DNA from: Bin95 sp965220855 | GTDB taxonomy: Bacteria; Pseudomonadota; Alphaproteobacteria; Bin95 | Reading direction: 5' to 3' | Length of the DNA: 64,000 nt | Assembly (NCBI GenBank): GCA_965220855.1 | Contig: CBDCQY010000001.1 | Span: 3,033,057 to 3,097,056, forward strand | In this document: positions 7,044 to 15,246 of the stretch, piece after piece | Numbering within the stretch: the stretch's first letter is position 1 | Layout of the letters: each line of letters begins with the position of its first letter | Position numbers and translations under genes: made by a program | The notes under the pieces: model-generated | What the model was told of the DNA's origin: nothing | What the model saw: the letters and a program-made list of their open reading frames with translations, nothing else | The model's database searches: none

Positions 7044-9323
7044 ATGAATGCCGAGGTGAAAGAGTTCAAGTGGGTCGGCACCCGCCCCGTCCGCCCGGAC
7101 GGCGTGCCGAAAGTGACCGGGCGCGCCCAGTATGGCGCCGACTACCGCCTGCCGGGCGAGCTGATCGGCAAGGTGCTGCGCAGCCCGCACGCCCATGCCC
7201 GCATCCGCTCCATCGACACGTCCCGGGCCGAGGCGCTGCCGGGCGTGAAGGCGGTGATGACCTCCGCCGACCTGCCGGAACAGCAGAACGTGTTTCTCGG
7301 CCCCGAGCGCGTGGCGCAGAACTTCTGGCACATCACCCGCAATGTCATGGCGCGCGAGAAGGCGCTCTATGAGGGCCATGCGGTGGCGGCGGTGGCGGCG
7401 GTCAGCGCCGCGGTCGCCGACGAGGCGCTCGCGCTGATCGCGGTCGATTACGAGGTGCTGCCGCATGTCATCGATGTCGATGAGGCGATGCGGCCCGACG
7501 CGCCGCTGCTGTTCGAGGACATGATCCCGCGCGGCATCGAGCCCGCGCCCGACAAGCCCTCCAACATCTCGAAGCGCGTCGCGTTCGCCATCGGCGACCT
7601 GGAGGCCGGCTTCGCCGCCGCCGACCACATCGTCGAAAAGAGCTTCAAGACCGCGCCGGTGCACCAGGGCTATATCGAGACCCATGCCTGCATGGCGCGC
7701 TTCGACGCCGACGGGCAGGGCGAGATCTGGTCCTCCAGCCAGGGCCATTTCGTGGTCCGCGCCATGACCGCCAAGCTGCTGGGCGTCAGCCCCGGCGATA
7801 TTCGCGCCACGCCGCTGGAGATCGGCGGCGGCTTCGGCGGCAAGACCATCGTCTATCTGGAGCCGCTGGCGGCGGCGCTGTCGCGCAAATGCAGCCAGCC
7901 GGTGCGGATGCAGATGTCGCGCGAGGAGGTGTTCAAGGCCACCGGCCCGACCTCCGGGGCCTCGATGACGGTCAAGATCGGCGTCACGAAGGACGGGCGG
8001 ATCACCGCCGCCGACGCCACCTTCAACTTCCAGGCCGGCGCCTTTCCGGGCTCGCCGGTGATGAACGCCTGCATGTGCGCCTTCGCCCCCTACGACATCG
8101 AGAATGCGCGCACCATCGGCTACGACGTGGTCTGCAACCGGCCCAAGGCCGCCGCCTACCGCGCCCCCGGCTCGCCGATCTCGGCCTTCGGCGTGGAGAG
8201 CGTGCTGGACCTGCTGGCGGAGAAGGTCGGCATGGACCCGGTGGCCTTCCGGCTGAAGAACGCCGCCCGCCAGGGCACGCAGATGGTCTATGGGCCGAAG
8301 CTCAGCCATGACGGCTACGCCGAGACGCTGGAGGCGCTGCTCGCCCATCCCGACTACAACAAGCCCATGGGCCCCAATCAGGGGCGCGGCGTGGCCTCGG
8401 GCTTCTGGTTCAATGGCGGCGGCGAATCGAGCGCCACCGTGCATGTCAACGATGACGGCACCATCGTGGTCGGCAGCGGCAGCGTCGATGTCGGCGGCTC
8501 GCGCGCCAGCATGGCGCTGATGGCGGCGGAGACCTTCGGCGTCGATTACGACAAGGTGCGCTGCGTGGTCGCCGACACCGCCTCGGTCGGCTACACCCAT
8601 GTCACCGGCGGCAGCCGGGTGACCTTCGCCACCGGCATCGCCGTGCACCGGGCCTGCCAGACGGTGATCGACGATCTGCGCCGGCGCGCCGCCATGATCT
8701 GGGACGTCGATGTGGACGGGGTGACCTGGAAGGACGGCGCCGCCCATCCGGCCGGGGCCAATGTCGGCGATTTCGAGCCGCTCACCATCGGCGAGCTCGC
8801 GGCCAAGCGGGCGCTCACCGGCGGCCCGATCGGCGCGGCCGGCACCACCAACGCCGGCGCCCAGGCGCCCGGCTTCTCCAGCCAGTTCTGCGACCTGGAG
8901 GTCGATCCGGAGACCGGCCAGGTGTCGATCCTGCGCTTCGTCGCCGCGCAGGATGTCGGGCGCGCCATCCACCCCTCCTATGTCGAGGGCCAGATCCAGG
9001 GCGGCGTCGCGCAGGGCGTCGGCTGGGCGCTGAACGAGGAATATATCTACGATGAGCAGGGCCGGCTGGAGAATCCGGGCTTCCTCGACTATCGCGTGCC
9101 GGTGGCCTCGGACCTGCCGATGATCGAGCCGGTGCTGGTGGAGGTGCCCAATCCGAGCCATCCCTATGGCGTCAAGGGCGTGGGCGAGGTGAATATCTGC
9201 CCGCCCATGGCGGCGATCGCCAACGCCATCGACCGGGCGGTGGGGACGCGCCTCTACGAGCTGCCGATGTCGCCGCCCCGGCTGCTGGCCGCCATGGACG
9301 CGGCGGCCGACGGCGACGACTGA
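7044..9323 (+). CDS. Xanthine dehydrogenase-family molybdopterin-binding (large) subunit
   Basis: 759 residues; the ATG at 7044 has GGAG at 7031-7034, preferred over the upstream start at 6978. It begins with the VGTRPVRPDGVPKVTGRAQYGAD segment typical of the aldehyde oxidase/xanthine dehydrogenase a/b hammerhead domain. It then shows the cofactor-binding glycine motif GGGFGGK (near 260), AAYRAPGSP (near 370) and the catalytic Glu in KGVGEVN (near 714). The AYRAPG motif differs from the AYRCSFR of CO dehydrogenase, so this is not CoxL of the CO-oxidising type. Such subunits hydroxylate aromatic heterocycles or aldehydes. The partner FAD and 2Fe-2S subunits are not in the neighbourhood; a MoaD-like gene follows after 5 bases. 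Confidence 0.9.
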   Translation: MNAEVKEFKWVGTRPVRPDGVPKVTGRAQYGADYRLPGELIGKVLRSPHAHARIRSIDTSRAEALPGVKAVMTSADLPEQQNVFLGPERVAQNFWHITRNVMAREKALYEGHAVAAVAAVSAAVADEALALIAVDYEVLPHVIDVDEAMRPDAPLLFEDMIPRGIEPAPDKPSNISKRVAFAIGDLEAGFAAADHIVEKSFKTAPVHQGYIETHACMARFDADGQGEIWSSSQGHFVVRAMTAKLLGVSPGDIRATPLEIGGGFGGKTIVYLEPLAAALSRKCSQPVRMQMSREEVFKATGPTSGASMTVKIGVTKDGRITAADATFNFQAGAFPGSPVMNACMCAFAPYDIENARTIGYDVVCNRPKAAAYRAPGSPISAFGVESVLDLLAEKVGMDPVAFRLKNAARQGTQMVYGPKLSHDGYAETLEALLAHPDYNKPMGPNQGRGVASGFWFNGGGESSATVHVNDDGTIVVGSGSVDVGGSRASMALMAAETFGVDYDKVRCVVADTASVGYTHVTGGSRVTFATGIAVHRACQTVIDDLRRRAAMIWDVDVDGVTWKDGAAHPAGANVGDFEPLTIGELAAKRALTGGPIGAAGTTNAGAQAPGFSSQFCDLEVDPETGQVSILRFVAAQDVGRAIHPSYVEGQIQGGVAQGVGWALNEEYIYDEQGRLENPGFLDYRVPVASDLPMIEPVLVEVPNPSHPYGVKGVGEVNICPPMAAIANAIDRAVGTRLYELPMSPPRLLAAMDAAADGDD

Positions 9324-9328
9324 CGCCG

Positions 9329-9586
9329 ATGGCCGCCACCGTCCAGGTGCGCTTCACCGAGGGCTTCGCGCGCGCCTTCACCGGCGGCGTGCGCGAGTTC
9401 GAGGTCGAGGCGCGCCTGCTGCGCGACGTCATCCGCGAGATGAATGCGCGCTTTCCGGGGCTGGGCGAGCGGCTGGTGGACGAGACGACCGTCGCCATCG
9501 ACGGCATGATGCACGAAACCGCCTATTTCCAGCCGGTGCCGCCCGGCGGCGAGGTGTTCTTCTTCCCGAAGCTGGAAGGCGGCTGA
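9329..9586 (+). CDS. MoaD/ThiS-family sulfur-carrier-like protein
   Basis: 85 residues with a beta-grasp ubiquitin-like pattern: opening strands (VQVRFTEGFARAF), a helix (LLRDVIREMNARFPGLGERL), strand VAIDG, then PPGGEVFFFPKLEGG. The GEV(F)FFP segment and the terminal Gly-Gly are the marks of carriers that are adenylated and loaded as thiocarboxylate by MoeB/ThiF-type enzymes. It starts 5 bases after the stop of the molybdenum hydroxylase subunit, so the two are made together. A private carrier for the molybdopterin enzyme is plausible but inferred; the general MoaD would normally sit in a moa cluster, which is absent here. Confidence 0.8.
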   Translation: MAATVQVRFTEGFARAFTGGVREFEVEARLLRDVIREMNARFPGLGERLVDETTVAIDGMMHETAYFQPVPPGGEVFFFPKLEGG

Positions 9587-9610
9587 GAGGCGAGCCAAGG
9601 GAGAGCGCGC

Positions 9611-10525
9611 ATGAAGGACCGTTCGATCGCCGCCCTCAGAGTGAAGCTGGCGGAACGGCCCGACGGGGCGAGCGCGGAGATCGCCGACCTCCGCGCGGAC
9701 TACGACCGCGCGACCGAGATCTTCCCCCTGCCGGAGAGCGTCGGCTGCGAGCCGGCCCGGCTCGGCGGCGTTCCGGGCGAGTGGCTCCGCCCCGAGGGGG
9801 CGGATGCTTCCCGCGCGCTGCTCTACTTCCATGGCGGCGGCTATGTGCTGGGTTCGCCGCGCTCCCATCGCCACATGGTGGCGGCGCTGGCGGCGGGCGC
9901 GGGCGTCCGGGCCTTTTCCGCCGACTACCGCCTCGCGCCGGAGCATCCCTTTCCGGCGGCGGTCGAGGACGGTGTGGCCGCCTGGCGGGGGCTGCTGGAA
10001 AGCGGCGTCGCGCCGGAGCGCGCCGTCATCGGCGGCGACTCGGCCGGCGGCGGGCTGGTCGTGGCGACGCTGATCGGGGCGCGCGACGAGGGGCTGCCCA
10101 TGCCGGGCGGGGGCCTGTGCATCTCGCCCTGGACCGACATGACGCTCTCGGGCGCGTCCTACAGGACAAGGGCGGCGGCCGATCCCATGGTGACGCGCGC
10201 GCAGATCGAGCGCTGGGCCGGCGTCTATCTGGGCGCGGAGACCGACCGGCGCCACCCGCTCGCCTCGCCACTCTTCGCCGAGCTCGCCGGCCTGCCGCCG
10301 CTGCTGGTGCAGGTGGGCGACGCGGAGGTGCTGCTGGACGATTCCGCGGCGCTGGTCCAGGCCGCCCGGCGGGCCGGCGTCGATGCCCGGCTCGCGGTCG
10401 CGGACGAGATGATCCATGTCTGGCACTGGTTCGACCGCCTGCTGGACCGCGCCGCCGAGGGCGTCGAGGAGGCGGCGGCCTTCATCCGCGAGCGCACCGG
10501 CCGAACGGGAGGGCCACCGCGATGA
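9611..10525 (+). CDS. Alpha/beta hydrolase, hormone-sensitive-lipase-like esterase
   Basis: 304 residues. It has the HSL-family oxyanion motif HGGGYVLG (residues 74-81), the nucleophile elbow GDSAGGG (Ser144), an acid in QVGDAEVLLDD (near 240), and a His in DEMIHVWHWF (near 263). These carboxylesterases cleave short-chain acyl or aryl esters in the cytoplasm. A ribosome site (GGGAG) precedes ATG 9611. Its TGA overlaps the ATG of the flavin monooxygenase gene, so the two are translationally coupled and may act on the same compound. No signal peptide is seen. Confidence 0.92.
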   Translation: MKDRSIAALRVKLAERPDGASAEIADLRADYDRATEIFPLPESVGCEPARLGGVPGEWLRPEGADASRALLYFHGGGYVLGSPRSHRHMVAALAAGAGVRAFSADYRLAPEHPFPAAVEDGVAAWRGLLESGVAPERAVIGGDSAGGGLVVATLIGARDEGLPMPGGGLCISPWTDMTLSGASYRTRAAADPMVTRAQIERWAGVYLGAETDRRHPLASPLFAELAGLPPLLVQVGDAEVLLDDSAALVQAARRAGVDARLAVADEMIHVWHWFDRLLDRAAEGVEEAAAFIRERTGRTGGPPR

Positions 10526-11592
10526 AGTTCGGCTATTTCACCCTCTCCGACAATCGCTATCCGGGCAATGAGCGCACGGCCGAGACGCTGATCCGCGAGA
10601 TCTACGCCCAGGCGCTGCACGCCGAGGCGATCGGCATGCACTCGGCCTGGATCGGCGAGCACCACTTCAACCTGTTGGGCGTCAACGCCTCGCCGCACAT
10701 GCTGCTGGCGCAGCTGGCCGGCGCCACCTCGCGGCTCCGCCTCGCCCCGGCGGTGGTGCTGCTGCCGGTGCACCACCCGCTACAGGTGGCGGAGGACTGG
10801 GCGACGCTCGACCTGCTCTCCGGCGGGCGGGTCGATTTCGCCGCCGGGCGCGGCTACGACCGGCTGGAATACGCGCCCTTCGGCGCGCCTTTCGAGCAAT
10901 CGGCGGAGGCCTTCGCCGAGGGGCTGGACATTCTCTGGCGCGCCTGGACCGAGACCGGCCCGATCTCGCATGAGGGCCAGTTCTGGCGCTTCGAGGATGT
11001 GGATGTGCGCCCCAAGCCGGCGCAACAGCCCTTGCGCCCGCATGTCGCCTGCTTCTCGCGCCCGAGCATGGAGCTGGCGGCGCGGCGCGACTGGCATGTG
11101 GCCTATGCGCCCTTCGCGGCCGCCATGGTTTACGGCTCGCTGGCCGAGGCGGTGGCGACCTACCGGCGCGAATGCGAGGATGTGCACGGCCGCGCGCCGC
11201 GCCGGGCGATCTGCTCCTATTTCATCCATATCGCCGACACGCCGGCGGAGGACCGGCGCGGGCGCGAGGCGCTGGTGCGCTATTTCCAGGACGCGCTGGT
11301 GGCGGCCTTCCCCGGCGACCCGGCGACGGCTCCGCCCAGCTATCGCTATTTCGTCGAGATCTGCCGGCTGCTGCGCGAGATGGAGCCGGAGAAGCTCACC
11401 AACCGCTCGGTGCTGGTCGGCCCGCCGGCCAAGATCGTCGAGGACCTGAAGGAGGTCGAGGCGGCGGGCATCGACGAGGTGATCCTCTATTTCAACTACG
11501 GCCTGAAGCCGCATGACGAGGTCACGGAGCAAATGTCCCGCTTCATGACCGAAATCGCCCCCCACTTCGCACCGGCAGATCACGCTGCTTGA
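10522..11592 (+). CDS. LLM-class (luciferase-like) flavin-dependent oxidoreductase
   Basis: 356 residues. It begins MKFGYFTLSDNRYPGNERT and continues with the family-typical AEAIGMHSAWIGEHHF, VVLLPVHHPLQVAEDWATLDLLSGGR and FAAGRGYDRLEY segments of the luciferase-like TIM barrel. These enzymes use reduced FMN (or F420) and usually oxygen to oxidise small organics. ATG 10522 overlaps the upstream esterase stop (ATGA). The extreme 3' end is unusual: the last 34 bases before the final few codons recur at 12980-13013, so the present C-terminus (MTEIAPHFAPADHAA) has probably replaced the ancestral one (MTEITPQFAPAG, stop), which now lies stranded beyond the insertion. Confidence 0.9.
   Translation: MKFGYFTLSDNRYPGNERTAETLIREIYAQALHAEAIGMHSAWIGEHHFNLLGVNASPHMLLAQLAGATSRLRLAPAVVLLPVHHPLQVAEDWATLDLLSGGRVDFAAGRGYDRLEYAPFGAPFEQSAEAFAEGLDILWRAWTETGPISHEGQFWRFEDVDVRPKPAQQPLRPHVACFSRPSMELAARRDWHVAYAPFAAAMVYGSLAEAVATYRRECEDVHGRAPRRAICSYFIHIADTPAEDRRGREALVRYFQDALVAAFPGDPATAPPSYRYFVEICRLLREMEPEKLTNRSVLVGPPAKIVEDLKEVEAAGIDEVILYFNYGLKPHDEVTEQMSRFMTEIAPHFAPADHAA
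11543..11576 (+). repeat. Left copy of 34-bp imperfect direct repeat
   Basis: It matches 12980-13013 at 32 of 34 positions by hand alignment, beginning TCATGACCGAAATC and ending TTCGCACCGGC. The two differences are G/A at 11557 and C/G at 11565. It is part of the active monooxygenase coding sequence and encodes MTEIAPHFAPA. Confidence 0.85.
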
Positions 11593-11718
11593 CAACACCC
11601 GACATTTGGACTAGAAGCCGCAGGAAACTGGGCCGCGTCACTTACTGGGCGATGTCCGTTCAGGGGAATACACGGTGCCGTTTTATAGATTCCATATCTC
11701 CCATAAACACTAAGGAAA

Positions 11719-12840
11719 ATGGGTACCATGTCGCATGGGCGCTCGCGCATTTCAAAGCAGCTTAGACGCAAGGTACTAAATCGAGATAAGAAATTATGTG
11801 GTATCCACTTGGGCGGTTGTCGTCAGCCGGTCAATTCGTCAGCGCGAATGGGGCATATCGTTCCCGTAAACGCGTGCCGCAGCGGGTATGAAGAGGCCAC
11901 ACTCGCAGAAACAGGATTCATATCTCCACTGATGCAACCGGCCTTACCAGACGCTTTAGTGCCATCACTGGCCAAGCAGGTCTGGAAAGAGATGGAGAAA
12001 CTACCCGAGAATCTTCAACCGATGTGTGACGATTGCGACCATCGGATGAAGGGCACTTATCTCAATCCCGGAGATATCGTGTGCAGACTCCACGTATCGC
12101 TAGACCCCTCAATCAAATGGCCCATCCACGAACTGCGATGGCGCTGGGATGATGAGTGGCGCTCAGGTGCTCTGGAGCACTGGATACTGGTGAGGCAGCC
12201 AAACCAACGGGGATCAATCGATCGCACTCCTTTTGCCACATTGCGGCGCATCGCTCAACAAGCAGGTATTCGCGTCACTGACTCATTAGTGATTCGCATT
12301 CATGTATTTTCATGGACAGACCTCCCCGTCCGAAGGATGATGGGCCCATTGGACACTGTCAAATATCTGAATTCTGAAGGTTTGACACGATGGTTGGGAC
12401 TATACTCCCGCAATACATCGCTCGACGGGATGCGTGAGCAGAGCGCCCGAATTTCTGGTGCTGTTGTTGGCATCCTTCAAGCTCCGTCTTCGACCAAACA
12501 TTCATCTCAAACTCAACCATTTGGTCACGGAACGCAGGGGCTTTTCGCTCGAGGCGCGGAGTACGGCCATGATTTGACTTGGCGAACCATTTGCCTAGAG
12601 TATGAGAAGGAACAAGTCTTTCGCCGATGCGGCAATCTCATCCATCCCCAAATTTCAAAGGACCTGCCTGCCTTGCATCTACGCATGGGGATGCAACAAA
12701 AAATCATCTCCCCTACGGGATCAGATTTTATGGTAATGCGCCAATTTATCAAAAACAAACATGTTTGTTTATGTGTTAAGCATCAGCACCAGGATCAACT
12801 TCACGTGGTCGAATTACCCTTAGAGAGAATCAATATATGA
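11719..12840 (+). CDS. HNH endonuclease-domain protein of unknown role
   Basis: 373 residues. The first 110 residues form an HNH module: a basic helix (ISKQLRRKVLNRDKKLC), a Cys pair C27/C34, GHIVP with His46, then ENLQPMCDDCDH giving Asn98, C103, C106 and His108. This is the zinc-braced HNH arrangement of restriction, homing and colicin-type nucleases. The remaining 260 residues match nothing I recognise and may recognise DNA or sense a trigger. SD AAGGA (11712-11716) lies very close to ATG 11719 and 11 bases before ATG 11728 (residue 4), so the start is uncertain. Codon use and base composition differ from all neighbours, indicating transfer. It may be a defence nuclease or a homing-type selfish gene. 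Confidence 0.75.
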   Translation: MGTMSHGRSRISKQLRRKVLNRDKKLCGIHLGGCRQPVNSSARMGHIVPVNACRSGYEEATLAETGFISPLMQPALPDALVPSLAKQVWKEMEKLPENLQPMCDDCDHRMKGTYLNPGDIVCRLHVSLDPSIKWPIHELRWRWDDEWRSGALEHWILVRQPNQRGSIDRTPFATLRRIAQQAGIRVTDSLVIRIHVFSWTDLPVRRMMGPLDTVKYLNSEGLTRWLGLYSRNTSLDGMREQSARISGAVVGILQAPSSTKHSSQTQPFGHGTQGLFARGAEYGHDLTWRTICLEYEKEQVFRRCGNLIHPQISKDLPALHLRMGMQQKIISPTGSDFMVMRQFIKNKHVCLCVKHQHQDQLHVVELPLERINI

Positions 12841-12979
12841 TGGATAATGGTTAATTTGTGAACGCCGCAATACTTTCTTTGCCAGCATGTAGGAGGGTAA
12901 TTTTGCCATGCAGGCAATGTTATATCGACCTTATGCAGTATTCCGCTTGATGCTTGTGTGTTGCGATAAGACGGCACAG

Positions 12980-13013
12980 TCATGACCGAAATCACCCCCC
13001 AGTTCGCACCGGC
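12980..13013 (+). repeat. Right copy of 34-bp imperfect direct repeat (stranded old gene end)
   Basis: Read in the frame of the monooxygenase gene, this copy encodes MTEITPQFAPAG and then TAG at 13018-13020. It is best explained as the original 3' end of the gene at 10522 left behind by the insertion, although which copy came with the element cannot be decided here. Confidence 0.8.
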
Positions 13014-13030
13014 GGGGTAGGCCCGCTCCG

Positions 13031-14638
13031 CTACATGCGGAAGACGCCGAAGCGGCCGCGTTCGACGGGGGCGTTGAGGGCGGCGGAGAGGGCGAGCGCC
13101 AGCACGGTGCGGGTTTCCGCCGGGTCGATCACGCCGTCGTCCCAGAGCCGCGCCGAGCCGTAAAACGGGTGCCCCTGGGTCTCATACTGGTCCAGGATCG
13201 GCTGGCGGAAGGCGGCCTCCTCCTCCTCCGGCCACTCGCGCCCGTCGCGCTCCAGCGCGTCGCGGCGCACCGTGGCCAGCACCGTCGCCGCCTGCTCCGC
13301 GCCCATCACCGAGACGCGGGCGTTCGGCCAGGTGAACAGGAAGCGCGGCCCGTAGGCGCGCCCGCACATGGCGTAATTGCCGGCCCCGTAGCTGTTGCCG
13401 ATCACCACGGTGAATTTGGGCACCCGCGCGCAGGCGACCGCATGGACCATCTTGGCGCCGTCGCGCGCGATGCCGCCGGCCTCATATTTGCGGCCCACCA
13501 TGAAGCCGGTGATGTTCTGCAGGAAGAGCAGCGGGATGCCGCGCTGCGCGCAGAGCTCGATGAAATGCGCGCCCTTCTGCGCCGACTCCGAGAACAGGAT
13601 GCCGTTATTGGCCAGAATGCCGACCGGATAGCCGGCGATATGCGCAAACCCGGTGACCAGGGTTGCGCCGTAAAGCGCCTTGAACTCGTCCAGCCGGCTG
13701 TCATCGACCAGGCGCGCGATCACCTCGCGCACATCGTAGGGCGTCTTCCAGTCCTCCGGCACGACGCCGTAGATCTCCGCCGGGTCGTAGCGCGGCTCCC
13801 GGGGCGCGCGGATGTCGAGGTCCGGGCGCTTGACCGAGTTCAGGTGCGAGATGGCGGTGCGCGCGATCGCGAGCGCATGGCGGTCGTCGGCGGCGTAATG
13901 GTCGGTGACGCCGGAGATGCGCGAGTGCACATCCGCCCCGCCCAGCTCCTCCGCGCTCACGATCTCGCCGGTGGCGGCCTTCACCAGCGGCGGGCCGCCG
14001 AGAAAGATGGTGCCCTGGCCGCGCACGATCACCGCCTCGTCCGACATGGCCGGCACATAGGCCCCGCCGGCGGTGCAGGAGCCCATCACCACCGCGATCT
14101 GCGCCACGCCGTCGGCCGAGAGCGTCGCCTGATTGTAGAAGATGCGCCCGAAATGGCCGGCGTCGGGGAACACCTCGTCCTGCTGCGGCAGGTTGGCCCC
14201 GCCCGAATCGACCAGATAGATGCAGGGCAGCCGGTTCTCGCGCGCGATCTGCTGGGCGCGGAGATGCTTCTTGACGGTCAGCGGATAGTAGGTGCCGCCC
14301 TTGACGGTGGCGTCGTTGGCCACCACAACGCATTCGCGCCCATGCACCCGGCCGATGCCGGTGATGACGCCGGCGGCGGGAATGTCGTCCTCATAGACGC
14401 CATGGGCCGCGAGCTGCGACAGCTCCAGGAAGGGCGAGCCCGGATCGAACAGATGGCGCACCCGGTCTCGCGGCAACAGCTTGCCGCGCGCCAGATGGCG
14501 GGCGCGGGCGCGCTCGCCGCCGCCCTCGGCCGCCTTCGCCACCGCCTGGCGCAACTGCCCGACCAGCGCCTGCATGGCCTCGGCGTTGGCCCGGAACTCG
14601 CGCCCGCGCGGGCGCAGCCGGCTCTCGATGACGCCCAT
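13031..14638 (-). CDS. mccB: Acyl-CoA carboxylase carboxyltransferase (methylcrotonoyl-CoA carboxylase beta subunit type)
   Basis: 535 residues, the length of MCC beta. GGGAGG precedes ATG 14638. It opens with the HLARGKLLPRDRV segment typical of carboxyltransferases, then shows TVKGGTYYPLTVKKHLRAQ, LVDSGGANLPQQ, GSCTAGGAYVPAMSDE and the C-terminal FLQNITGFMVGRKYEAGGIARDGAKMVHAVA, all characteristic of MccB rather than PccB. It moves the carboxyl group from biotin to 3-methylcrotonoyl-CoA in leucine breakdown. The biotin-carboxylase partner (mccA) and the hydratase (liuC) are not adjacent or in the window. Instead gcrA lies 20 bases upstream on the same strand, so both may share a promoter. 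Confidence 0.92.
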   Translation of the reverse strand: MGVIESRLRPRGREFRANAEAMQALVGQLRQAVAKAAEGGGERARARHLARGKLLPRDRVRHLFDPGSPFLELSQLAAHGVYEDDIPAAGVITGIGRVHGRECVVVANDATVKGGTYYPLTVKKHLRAQQIARENRLPCIYLVDSGGANLPQQDEVFPDAGHFGRIFYNQATLSADGVAQIAVVMGSCTAGGAYVPAMSDEAVIVRGQGTIFLGGPPLVKAATGEIVSAEELGGADVHSRISGVTDHYAADDRHALAIARTAISHLNSVKRPDLDIRAPREPRYDPAEIYGVVPEDWKTPYDVREVIARLVDDSRLDEFKALYGATLVTGFAHIAGYPVGILANNGILFSESAQKGAHFIELCAQRGIPLLFLQNITGFMVGRKYEAGGIARDGAKMVHAVACARVPKFTVVIGNSYGAGNYAMCGRAYGPRFLFTWPNARVSVMGAEQAATVLATVRRDALERDGREWPEEEEAAFRQPILDQYETQGHPFYGSARLWDDGVIDPAETRTVLALALSAALNAPVERGRFGVFRM

Positions 14639-14658
14639 CCGGCGCTGCCTCCCGGCCG

Positions 14659-15018
14659 TCAGGCCGCCTCGTCGGTCTCGTCGCCGCGCGAGGCGCGGGT
14701 GTAGGCCAGCAGGCAATGCTCGGCGCAATAGGGCTTGCCCGGCTCGGCCTCCCGCCCGCAGAAGTGGAAGTCGTCATGCTGGGGGTCGCCGAAGGGCCAG
14801 CGGCAGATCGGCTTGCCGGGCTCGGCGAGCCGCACCGGCGGCGGCGGCGCCACCGGCATCCGCCGGATCGGCGAGGGCCGGGCCGGCAGGCCCGAGCGAT
14901 GCGCCTTGCCGACCACGGCGTTCTTGGAAACGCCGAGCCGGCGCCCGATTTCCGCGGTGCTCGCTCCCGTCGCCCAGAGCTTGTGCAATTGCTGAACCCG
15001 CTCATCCGTCCAGGTCAT
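14659..15018 (-). CDS. gcrA: Cell-cycle transcriptional regulator GcrA
   Basis: 119 residues. The N-terminus MTWTDERVQQLHKLWATG and the helix-turn-helix TAEIGRRLGVSKNAVVGKAHRSGL are diagnostic of GcrA. After a Pro-rich linker (45-70) comes the C-terminal CRWPFGDP, FHFCG and YC motif (C72, C87, C98, H101). In Caulobacter GcrA binds DNA near CcrM-methylated GANTC sites and holds sigma-70 RNA polymerase at cell-cycle promoters; it is restricted to Alphaproteobacteria. The ATG at 15018 starts at the conserved N-terminus. An IS element lies only 146 bases upstream and could influence its promoter. Confidence 0.96.
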   Translation of the reverse strand: MTWTDERVQQLHKLWATGASTAEIGRRLGVSKNAVVGKAHRSGLPARPSPIRRMPVAPPPPVRLAEPGKPICRWPFGDPQHDDFHFCGREAEPGKPYCAEHCLLAYTRASRGDETDEAA

Positions 15019-15246
15019 GCGATGTTTCCCGATACTGCGATGTCTTGTGGTCGTGAGGTCCGAAGCTACAAGATGCTGTGGTCGGGCGCAAGACCGCGCC
15101 GTCGGCCGCGCCTGTGGAAAACCGGCCTCCGGCGGGCGCGGCGGGCGCGCTGACCTAGTTCAAAGAGTTATGGGACGGGACCCTTGAATTAGGGTTGGGG
15201 GTCTCCGAAGCTGTTGGTGTGCAACATCAACCTCAAGGAGACCCCC

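Larger units (their letters stand above)
11543..13013. mobile_element. Low-G+C insertion with one HNH nuclease gene, flanked by a 34-bp direct repeat
   Basis: The insert is distinctly less G+C-rich than its surroundings: a sample of 60 bases at 11761-11820 has 25 G+C. It is bounded by 34-base direct repeats (11543-11576 and 12980-13013) and holds one gene (11719-12840). The repeat is the 3' end of the upstream monooxygenase gene, so insertion duplicated and replaced that end. No integrase or transposase is encoded. About 126 bases lie to the left of the gene and 140 to the right; the left part contains an A+T-rich stretch (11681-11710) that could be its promoter. Confidence 0.7.

Noticed and set aside
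4773..9161. A very long minus-strand open frame (about 1460 codons)
   Set aside because: Only the part up to 5978 (coaBC) has recognisable motifs; the rest is an antisense shadow of the protease and molybdenum hydroxylase genes, common in G+C-rich DNA.
7044..9323. Aerobic CO dehydrogenase large subunit (CoxL)
   Set aside because: The AYRCSFR motif is replaced by AYRAPG and no CoxM/CoxS genes are adjacent; the coxG gene is 20 kb away.
12801..12995. A 64-codon minus-strand frame at the right edge of the HNH insert
   Set aside because: No ribosome site or motif, and it overlaps the HNH gene end; probably chance in A+T-richer DNA.
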